5,584 nt of DNA from the NCBI GenBank assembly GCA_046731855.1, contig JBKPLX010000182.1, forward strand, positions 1 through 5,584, in the 5' to 3' direction. The number at the start of each line of letters is the position of its first letter. Position 1 is the stretch's first letter. The DNA is from Udaeobacter sp046731855 (lineage in GTDB: Bacteria > Verrucomicrobiota > Verrucomicrobiia > Chthoniobacterales > UBA10450). The notes under the pieces were generated by a model. That model had not been told where the DNA came from, did not search any database, and saw nothing but the letters and a program-made list of their open reading frames with translations. The position numbers were made by a program, and so were the translations under genes. This document shows positions 1-5,584 of this stretch, piece after piece.

Positions 1-1565
1 ACTACGATCTTAACGGCGGCAGCCCACGCCTTGTATGGGATGTGACGAACGATAGCCGTTTCATCCTCACGCTGGACGCTTATGACGAAGAACATGGCGA
101 ACCAGGGGGCCTCCGTCGCCAGGAAGAGGTCAATCCGCCAAGCTCTGTCTTCGTCGAAGACGATCGCACTGCGACCACGCGGTTCTTCGACCGGTTCCGG
201 CTCGAGCGCTACTACGCCATGCTCGAGTACCAAAAGTTCTTTTCCGAGAGAACGCAGCTCGACATCAAGGCATTCGGCGGATACTTGACGCGCTGGAGCA
301 AGCGCCAGCGCGGCGGCGCTTTCGGCACGTTGCCCAGCGGACCAGATGCCAATACCAATTCAATTCAGTTACGTTCGGACTACACAGAGGGTCTCGATGC
401 GCGGATGCGTCACGACTACGATTTGTTCAGCGACGTCTCGACCATTGCCGGCGGGATTTATTTTTATCACGCATTGCAGGACCGGCGTGACGAACGCGGT
501 CAAACACCGGACGCAGAGCACGGTATGCTTCGTAATTTGAACACCGGTGAAACTTGGGACGGCGCGCTCTTTGCTGAAAATCGGTTCCATTTTGGGCGCC
601 TTTCAATCGTTCCCGGGATGCGCCTCGAATTTCTCAATCAAAGTGTCGACGAAGAAGTAAACGTTTCGAATCCGCTGCATTCACAGTCCGATTTTTTCTT
701 CGTCCCTTTGTTCAGCCTGGGTTTGGATTACGTGTTGCTCAAGGGCCAACTTCCCGCACCACCGCCGCCGGTTGCTGGCGTCAAAGGTGCCGACGGCAAG
801 GAAATCAAGAATCCGGCTGTGCCCGCTTTCGTACCAGGGCTGCCGCGTGTTGAACTTTACGGCACAGTAGCGCAAGCCTTTCGGCCCATTACTTACGGCG
901 AACTGGTCCCAACCGGAGTAAGCAGCGTGGTAAATGGCAACCTCAAAGAAGGCAACTCGCTTCAGTTTGAATACGGAGTGCGCGGGAAACCGTTCCCTTA
1001 TCTCAATTTCGACCTCAGCGGTTTCTATTTCACTTTCGACGATCAAGTCGGTGAGGTCATTTTGCCCAACGGTTTTACTTCTACCGAGAATGTTGGCGAC
1101 GCGCGTTACATCGGATTTGAAGGCGCGGTCGAGCTCGACGTTCTGTCGTTGATCAACGGTGGCGCACCCAGCCCGTACGGAAACCTCCTGCTCTACGGCA
1201 ATGTCACATTGCTGGACGCCGAATTCACCTCCGGTCCGAATAACGGCAAGACCCCGGCATACGCTCCAAATTACCAGGTCAAGACCGGCGTGATCTACAG
1301 CTACAAGGATACCTTTAAGATGGCGCTTCTTGGCACGCTCGTTGACGACGAATTTGGTGACGATGGCGATTCCTTCGAAGGCTTCATTCCCCCATATAAT
1401 GTTTGGGACCTCACAGCCGAATTTAAATTCTGGAAAGGGCGAGCTGGAGTCTTCGCCGGTATCAGGAACCTGTTCGACGAGGATTATTGGGGCGAAGTCC
1501 GCGAAGAAGGCATTATGCCTGCGCTGCCACGGAACTACTACGGCGGTTTCGAATTCTTCTTTTAG
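1..1565 (+). CDS. TonB-dependent outer-membrane receptor, FecA-like (5' partial)
   Basis: This is the C-terminal beta-barrel portion of a TonB-dependent receptor, which imports chelates across the outer membrane using energy from TonB-ExbBD. The frame is open to the left edge (first full codon at base 3), so the signal peptide, TonB box and plug lie outside the window; the GTG at 42 is only an internal codon. Seen: alternating aromatic/polar strands throughout; an early 'EPGGL' segment (about 20 residues after the GTG) like the 'PGGL' loop of FecA-type receptors; a 'GTVAQAFRP' strand; the 'NGNLKEGNSLQFEYGVRGKP' block typical of late barrel strands; 'GIRNLFDEDYW' near the end; and a terminal 'YYGGFEFFF' ending in Phe, as expected for an outer-membrane barrel recognised by BamA. 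The ligand is inferred only from FecA-family resemblance (ferric dicitrate or another ferric chelate) and could differ. An unusual proline-rich insertion lies at about 750-845. The stop codon is TAG at 1563-1565. Confidence 0.9.
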   Translation, partial: YDLNGGSPRLVWDVTNDSRFILTLDAYDEEHGEPGGLRRQEEVNPPSSVFVEDDRTATTRFFDRFRLERYYAMLEYQKFFSERTQLDIKAFGGYLTRWSKRQRGGAFGTLPSGPDANTNSIQLRSDYTEGLDARMRHDYDLFSDVSTIAGGIYFYHALQDRRDERGQTPDAEHGMLRNLNTGETWDGALFAENRFHFGRLSIVPGMRLEFLNQSVDEEVNVSNPLHSQSDFFFVPLFSLGLDYVLLKGQLPAPPPPVAGVKGADGKEIKNPAVPAFVPGLPRVELYGTVAQAFRPITYGELVPTGVSSVVNGNLKEGNSLQFEYGVRGKPFPYLNFDLSGFYFTFDDQVGEVILPNGFTSTENVGDARYIGFEGAVELDVLSLINGGAPSPYGNLLLYGNVTLLDAEFTSGPNNGKTPAYAPNYQVKTGVIYSYKDTFKMALLGTLVDDEFGDDGDSFEGFIPPYNVWDLTAEFKFWKGRAGVFAGIRNLFDEDYWGEVREEGIMPALPRNYYGGFEFFF

Positions 1566-1581
1566 CGCGTGATTTCACAGG

Positions 1582-1657
1582 AGCTGTAGCGGCGGTCTGC
1601 GACCGCCGATGAATGGCGTTTCCGGGCTGATGGCACTCGTAGAGCGCTGCTACAGTT
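1582..1657. repeat. Nested palindromic intergenic element (REP/MITE-like)
   Basis: The spacer after the receptor gene contains nested inverted repeats. The inner hairpin is CGGCGGTC (1590-1597), loop TGC, GACCGCCG (1601-1608), a perfect 8-bp stem. The outer arms are CTGTAGC (1584-1590) and GCTACAG (1649-1655), a perfect 7-bp match extendable to 9 bp (1582-1590 with 1649-1657) through one G-T wobble and one A-T pair. Near the right arm, GTAG (1639-1642) and CTAC (1650-1653) flank the palindrome AGCGCT (1643-1648). The inner hairpin begins 24 bp after the receptor stop and could protect or terminate the transcript, but no T-run follows it, so it is not a standard intrinsic terminator. The outer arms enclosing the whole block suggest a mobile or dispersed palindromic element; this is inference from a single copy. 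Confidence 0.55.
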
Positions 1658-1707
1658 GATGGAATCCGATTTTATTATTTTCCTGCTTGAGCGATTATAG
1701 GCACCGC

Positions 1708-4700
1708 ATGCAGGGGTCCCCTCCAGAAGAAGTCACACCGTTTGTTTTCTCCGATCCCACGGGAAAGCGTTGGCCACGCCTGCGCCTGATCCTGCTCATC
1801 GCCGGTGTTCTCTTCTTTCTAGGGACGGTCGTGTTCGTCCAGACGCTTTTCGTTACGCCGAAAATGAATGTGCCGTTTTCCCTGCGGCAATTGAAAGGCC
1901 AGTTGAGGGCGTTGCAAAAACAGAACCCGGCAAACCAATTGTCTCCGAGTTCGCTGCTGTGGCAGAAATTTGCCGCAGCGCGACAAGCCGCAAAAAAGCT
2001 CGCCGGGGCAGCGCCTGCGCCGTCACCCCGAAAGCTTTCGGGGAAGAAATCGCCCAACAACGAAGTGCGCCTTGCATTCTACACCAATGGCGATCCGTAT
2101 AGCTACGCGTCGCTTGAGCAACACGCAGGACAAATTACACATCTCTGTCCGGAATGGATGACCGTAATCAATGGCTTGGGCGATTTGCAAATCGATGGGG
2201 ACACCCGGCTATTGAAGTTTTGTGCGGGCAAAGGGATTGTGCTGATGCCGTTGCTAACGAACCTTGTCGGCGACACCTGGCAGCCCGAAGCGATTGAAAA
2301 TTTGGCGCACGGACCGGCGCAACGACAGGACCGCTTTATCCAGCGTGTGGTTACCGTTTTGCGCAACGCGAAAGCAGCGGGAGTTGTGGTCGACTGGCAG
2401 CAAATCGATCCGGCTTACAAGAAAGACATCACTGGATTTATCGACAAGTTCGCTGACGCGTTGCATGACGATAACAAGGAGCTTTGGCTCTGCGTTCAGC
2501 CGGGCCAGGAATTGGATTACATCGATTTCGAGGCGCTTTCCGACAACGTCGATCGTTTCGTAGCGATGTTATTTGACGAAACATCCGACACCGATCCGCC
2601 GGGGCCAGTGGCGTCACGTTCGTGGTTTGAAGGGTGGGTTCACGTCCTGCTGGAAGATTCCGAGACCAAGCAATGGATCATCGCGATCGGCAGCTATGGA
2701 TACGATTGGACGATTGGCGCGAAAAAGGCCGAGATGATCAGTTTTTCAGAAGCGATGAGTCGCGCCAACGACGCGGAGATCGCGAGCGCGGAAGTACAGG
2801 GGCCGGGTTACAGCCCGTATTTTTACTTTCAGGATGAAGACAAGGAGCATGCCGTTTGGTTTCTGGATGCGGTTACCTTCCTTAATCAACTGCGCGAGGT
2901 GCGCGACAAAAAGGCCGGCGGGTTCGCGCTTTATCGGCTCGGCAGCGAAGACCCGGCGATTTGGGATGCGTTAAATGTTCCAAGGGATTTCAAATTCGAC
3001 AATCAGACACGGCAGGCCCTGGAACTGATTAAATCGACGGACACAATAACCGATGTCGGCGATGGCGAGATTGTCACTGTCGACGAAGATCGCACCGATG
3101 GATTGCGAAAACTCGCTGTGGACGCTGATGGCTATCTCGCGGCGAAGTATGTGAGGTTTGCAGAATTCCCGACGCTTTATCACCAGGGCGCCGGCGCTGA
3201 GCATCAGGTCGCTATCAGTTTTGACGACGGCCCCGATCCGCGGTGGACACCTCAGATTTTAGATATCCTGAAAGCGGCAAACGTGAAAGCTGCGTTTTTC
3301 CTCGTGGGAGTGAATGCGGAACGTTACCCGGGGCTTGTTCGTCGCATCGTCAACGAAGGACACGAGATTGGAAATCACACTTATTATCATCCTAACCTGG
3401 CGCTCTGCTGGCCCGAGCACATCCGGCTGGAGCTGAATGCGACACAGCTTTTGCTCGAAACGATAACAGGTCGTGCCACCACATTGTTTCGCCCTCCTTA
3501 CGCTGCTGATTCGAGTCCGACTCAACTGACCGATCTGACACCGCTGAAAATTGCGGAGGATCTCAATTATCTCGTCGTTCTGGAAAGCATCGATCCACAG
3601 GATTGGGCCAAGCCCGGAGCGGACGTGATCGTTCAACGGGTGAAACAACAACGGCACGATGGCAGCGTCATTTTGCTGCATGATGCGGGCGGCGACCGTT
3701 CGCAGACAGTGGAAGCGCTTCCGCGCATTTTGGATTGGCTGCATACGCGAGGCGATACCGTGGTGCCATTGAGCACATTACTGGGCACGACGCGCGACGC
3801 CTTAATGCCAGTCGTGCAAAACAATGGACGATCGCTCGCGCGCCTAGTGAGCAGCACCGGATTTCGCATCTACCACAGCATCGAGGAATTCCTTTGGGCG
3901 TTCATGATCGTGGCGACAGCGCTCGTAGTCGTTCGCACCCTGATTGTCATCTGGCTCGCTTATCGGTTTCGACGCGGCCCGCGAAGAGATTTTGCAGAAC
4001 CGATCAGTGTGGTGATTGCGGCTTACAATGAAGGCAAAGTGATTGCGGAAACTTTGCGCACACTTCTTGCCACAGATTACAAGGGCGAGATTGAAGTGGT
4101 CGTTGTGAATGACGGTTCGCGTGACGAGACCGCAGCCGAAGTTGAGCGCGTCGCGAAAAGCGAGGCTCGTGTTCGTTTGTTACAACAGGAAAATCGCGGC
4201 AAAGCGCGTGCCCTGCAACGTGGCCTGGCTGCGGCGCGTCAGGGCATTATTGTTTTCATCGATGCCGACACGCAATGTCAGCGCGATACCCTCCCGCGGT
4301 TAGTCGAACCGTTCGCTGACGGTCGCATCGGGGCGGTATCAGGTCACGCGAAGGTCGGCAATTTGCGCACGTTCATCGCGCGTTGTCAGGCTTTGGAATA
4401 CACGTGCGGTTTTAATCTGGATCGACGCGCTTACAACCGTTGGGACTGCATTACAGTCGTGCCTGGTGCAATCAGCGCTATCCGCAAGGACGCAATCGAC
4501 GAAGCAGGTGGGCTGAGTTTGCAGACGCTCGCCGAGGACACCGATCTCACGCTCTCGCTACACAGACATCGGCAACGCATTGTTTATGTGCCTGACGCGA
4601 TCGCTTGGACAGAAGCGCCGGAGACGGTGCGCACCCTGGCGAGGCAACGATTCCGCTGGGCTTACGGCACGTTGCAATCTCTGTGGAAACATCGCGACAT

Positions 4701-5070
4701 GGTGTTCAACTGGAACTATCGGGCCCTTGGCTGGTTCAGTTTGCCGAGCATCTGGTTTTTCCAAATCATCCTGGTGGCCATTACGCCGATGGTAGATTTG
4801 TTCCTGCTCGCTTCGCTCCCGTTCGGCGCGTGGAACGCGGTGCTACCATTCGTGATTACGTTTTTAGCGATGGATGTGTTACTCGCAACGCTCGCCTGCA
4901 TTCTTGAGCGCGAACCAATCCTGCGCGCCTGGCGCATTTTACCGATGCGCTTAATCTACCGCCCGATGCTCAGCTACTGCATCTGGAAAGCGATCCTGCG
5001 CGCGATCAAAGGCGCATGGGTAAGCTGGGGCAAGCTCGAGCGCACCGCCAGCGTGCCCGTGAGAGCCTGA
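1708..5070 (+). CDS. Membrane-anchored GH18-like / NodB polysaccharide deacetylase / GT2 glycosyltransferase fusion protein
   Basis: This 1120-residue inner-membrane protein combines three carbohydrate-active domains. From ATG 1708: a signal-anchor helix (about 27-49); an Ala/Lys-rich linker; a GH18-like domain (about 119-425; 'IGSYGYDW' at 327-334, 'YRLGSED' at 409-415); a NodB deacetylase (about 499-683) with all five motifs, SFDDGP (504-509), H557/H561, FRPPY (594-598), DPQDW (629-633) and LLHD (656-659); a helix (728-752) followed by the basic RFRRGPRR; a GT2 domain (about 765-985) with AAYNE, NDGS, DAD (852-854), PGAIS, ED (943-944) and QRFRW (980-984); then two or three C-terminal helices. 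Predicted topology puts GH18 and NodB in the periplasm and GT2 in the cytoplasm. By analogy with PgaC plus PgaB, it likely polymerises, exports and partly deacetylates an N-acetylhexosamine polymer; the substrate is inferred. The GH18 catalytic Glu is replaced by Gln (Q231). ATG 1708 is preferred because AGG lies 6 nt upstream (1699-1701). An in-frame TTG at 1687 would add seven residues but has no Shine-Dalgarno; an in-frame stop lies at 1657-1659. Confidence 0.93.
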   Translation: MQGSPPEEVTPFVFSDPTGKRWPRLRLILLIAGVLFFLGTVVFVQTLFVTPKMNVPFSLRQLKGQLRALQKQNPANQLSPSSLLWQKFAAARQAAKKLAGAAPAPSPRKLSGKKSPNNEVRLAFYTNGDPYSYASLEQHAGQITHLCPEWMTVINGLGDLQIDGDTRLLKFCAGKGIVLMPLLTNLVGDTWQPEAIENLAHGPAQRQDRFIQRVVTVLRNAKAAGVVVDWQQIDPAYKKDITGFIDKFADALHDDNKELWLCVQPGQELDYIDFEALSDNVDRFVAMLFDETSDTDPPGPVASRSWFEGWVHVLLEDSETKQWIIAIGSYGYDWTIGAKKAEMISFSEAMSRANDAEIASAEVQGPGYSPYFYFQDEDKEHAVWFLDAVTFLNQLREVRDKKAGGFALYRLGSEDPAIWDALNVPRDFKFDNQTRQALELIKSTDTITDVGDGEIVTVDEDRTDGLRKLAVDADGYLAAKYVRFAEFPTLYHQGAGAEHQVAISFDDGPDPRWTPQILDILKAANVKAAFFLVGVNAERYPGLVRRIVNEGHEIGNHTYYHPNLALCWPEHIRLELNATQLLLETITGRATTLFRPPYAADSSPTQLTDLTPLKIAEDLNYLVVLESIDPQDWAKPGADVIVQRVKQQRHDGSVILLHDAGGDRSQTVEALPRILDWLHTRGDTVVPLSTLLGTTRDALMPVVQNNGRSLARLVSSTGFRIYHSIEEFLWAFMIVATALVVVRTLIVIWLAYRFRRGPRRDFAEPISVVIAAYNEGKVIAETLRTLLATDYKGEIEVVVVNDGSRDETAAEVERVAKSEARVRLLQQENRGKARALQRGLAAARQGIIVFIDADTQCQRDTLPRLVEPFADGRIGAVSGHAKVGNLRTFIARCQALEYTCGFNLDRRAYNRWDCITVVPGAISAIRKDAIDEAGGLSLQTLAEDTDLTLSLHRHRQRIVYVPDAIAWTEAPETVRTLARQRFRWAYGTLQSLWKHRDMVFNWNYRALGWFSLPSIWFFQIILVAITPMVDLFLLASLPFGAWNAVLPFVITFLAMDVLLATLACILEREPILRAWRILPMRLIYRPMLSYCIWKAILRAIKGAWVSWGKLERTASVPVRA

Positions 5071-5203
5071 ACGGAATGACGAAGGACTTAGAACCGATGC
5101 TTTCTTTTTTCCAGCAGTCTTGCCTGACGCAACGCCTAAATAGGCGAAATAAACTTTTCGTCTAATTCTCGTTAGGCGATCAGCAACTCCTCGTAGAGAA
5201 GAC
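5071..5203. other. Intergenic spacer with CGCCTA/TAGGCG repeats before the beta-lactamase
   Basis: This 133-bp spacer probably contains the promoter of the downstream beta-lactamase gene, but I could not find a convincing -35/-10 pair. It contains CGCCTA (5133-5138) and TAGGCG (5141-5146), which form a small palindrome around AA, and a second TAGGCG at 5173-5178, 32 bp downstream and so about three helical turns away. CGCCTAA (5133-5139) can alternatively pair with TTAGGCG (5172-5178). CGAAA (5145-5149) and TTTCG (5156-5160) form another weak stem. The T-rich run at 5101-5110 has no stem before it, so a terminator for the upstream gene is not supported. The repeats could be an operator, but this is inference. 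Confidence 0.35.
5196..5201 (+). promoter_or_regulatory. Ribosome binding site of the beta-lactamase gene
   Basis: The purine run GAGAAG lies just upstream of ATG 5204, with the GAG core ending 5 nt before the start codon. It supports this start, as does the signal peptide that begins immediately at that Met. Confidence 0.45.
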
Positions 5204-5584
5204 ATGAAATCCATAGCTAAAGGCCTCGGAACGGCAATTGTCTTTGCCATATGCTTAGCTACAGTCGGCGCGGCCGATGACGCACCAGAGAGGATCGAGA
5301 GTGTGGTGGGCGCGGGTATTCGGCCGGTAATGGCGAAATACGGCATTGCCGGCGTGGCAGTCGGCATCACTGTCGCCGGTAAGTCCTCCGTCTACAGCTA
5401 TGGCGTCGCGTCAACTGAGACCCGTCAGCCTGTTACCGGTGACACATTGTTCGAAATCGGATCGATAACTAAGACATTCACGGCGACGCTGGCATCGTAT
5501 GCACAAGTTTGCGGCTATCTTTCGCTGTCAGACAAGACGAGCAAGTATCTGCCGTCTCTGCAAGATAGTAAGTTCGGCGAGGTA
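5204..5584 (+). CDS. Class C (AmpC-like) serine beta-lactamase, 3' partial
   Basis: The first 127 codons of an AmpC-like serine hydrolase are present and the gene runs off the right edge. The protein starts with a Sec-type signal peptide: Lys2 and Lys6, a hydrophobic core at about 7-21, and a likely cleavage site near 'VGAA-DD' (residues 21-26). The mature start resembles class C beta-lactamases closely: 'IRPVMAKYGIAGVAVGITVAG' (39-59), 'YGVAS' (66-70), 'PVTGDTLFEIGS' (76-87), then the nucleophile motif S87-I-T-K90 followed by TFTATL, and 'LSLSDKTSKYLPSL' (106-119). Ser87 would be the acylated serine and Lys90 its general-base partner; many AmpC enzymes read S-V-S-K here. The Y-x-N and K-T-G motifs lie outside the window, so activity cannot be judged. 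No divergent ampR gene precedes it; the upstream neighbour is on the same strand, so classical AmpR control is not indicated locally. A related DD-peptidase or esterase of the same fold is the alternative, but the resemblance around the signal peptide and S-x-x-K region favours AmpC. Confidence 0.85.
   Translation, partial: MKSIAKGLGTAIVFAICLATVGAADDAPERIESVVGAGIRPVMAKYGIAGVAVGITVAGKSSVYSYGVASTETRQPVTGDTLFEIGSITKTFTATLASYAQVCGYLSLSDKTSKYLPSLQDSKFGEV

Noticed and set aside
681..1046. A 121-codon open frame on the minus strand
   Set aside because: It is entirely antisense to receptor barrel strands and shows no protein features of its own.
42..1565. The GTG at 42 as the true start of the receptor gene
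   Set aside because: The frame is open to the window edge, the upstream codons continue the barrel-like sequence, and a protein from here would lack signal peptide and plug.
1590..1608. Intrinsic terminator for the receptor gene
   Set aside because: The 8-bp stem is strong, but it is followed by ATGAATGG with no T-run, so it was kept as part of a repeat element instead.
3259..3744. A 161-codon open frame on the minus strand
   Set aside because: It lies wholly inside the NodB deacetylase region, whose five motifs are intact on the plus strand, and its translation shows no recognisable domain.
5120..5152. Sigma-70 promoter using TTGCCT (5120-5125) and an A/T-rich -10
   Set aside because: The only -10-like sequences sit about 11 or 21 bp away, both outside the usual 16-18 bp spacing.
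5240..5257. Lipobox (lipoprotein signal) in the beta-lactamase leader at Cys17
   Set aside because: The residues before the Cys are F-A-I, with Phe at -3 and Ile at -1, which does not fit the L-[AS]-[GA]-C consensus; a Sec signal cleaved near residues 23-24 fits better.
4951..5370. A 139-codon open frame on the minus strand spanning the end of the fusion gene and the start of the beta-lactamase
   Set aside because: It overlaps two well-supported plus-strand genes, and its translation resembles no family I recognise; it is an antisense shadow.

Overview
The window comes from a Gram-negative (diderm) bacterium: it carries an outer-membrane TonB-dependent receptor, a class C beta-lactamase with an export signal, and a large inner-membrane polysaccharide enzyme whose sugar-modifying domains should face the periplasm. 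The phylum cannot be fixed from sequence alone. The spacer repeat at about 1582-1657 reminds me of dispersed intergenic repeats in soil Verrucomicrobiota, but that is recollection and is offered only as a weak hint.

Layout, all on the + strand: (1) 1-1565, the C-terminal part of a FecA-like TonB-dependent receptor, cut off by the left edge. (2) 1566-1707, a spacer with a nested palindromic element and then an AT-rich stretch. (3) 1708-5070, a 1120-residue fusion protein: membrane anchor, GH18-like domain, NodB-type polysaccharide deacetylase, membrane helix, processive GT2 glycosyltransferase, and C-terminal membrane helices. (4) 5071-5203, a spacer with short repeats based on CGCCTA/TAGGCG. 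(5) 5204-5584, the N-terminal 127 codons of an AmpC-like class C beta-lactamase, cut off by the right edge.

The three genes do not look like one pathway. The receptor would import a chelate such as a ferric siderophore or ferric citrate. The fusion protein should polymerise a sugar in the cytoplasm, probably an N-acetylhexosamine, pass it through the membrane and de-N-acetylate it outside, which is the job PgaC and PgaB share in poly-GlcNAc systems. The serine hydrolase acts in the periplasm on beta-lactams or related peptides. Spacers of about 120-140 bp make independent transcription likely.

The most notable observation is in the fusion protein. Its deacetylase and glycosyltransferase domains keep all expected catalytic motifs, but the GH18-like domain has Gln where the catalytic Glu should be (D-W-Q-Q instead of D-x-E-x) and Phe in place of the Tyr of the M-x-Y-D motif. 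It may be a non-hydrolytic glycan-binding module. No RNA genes, CRISPR arrays, insertion sequences or prophage genes were seen.
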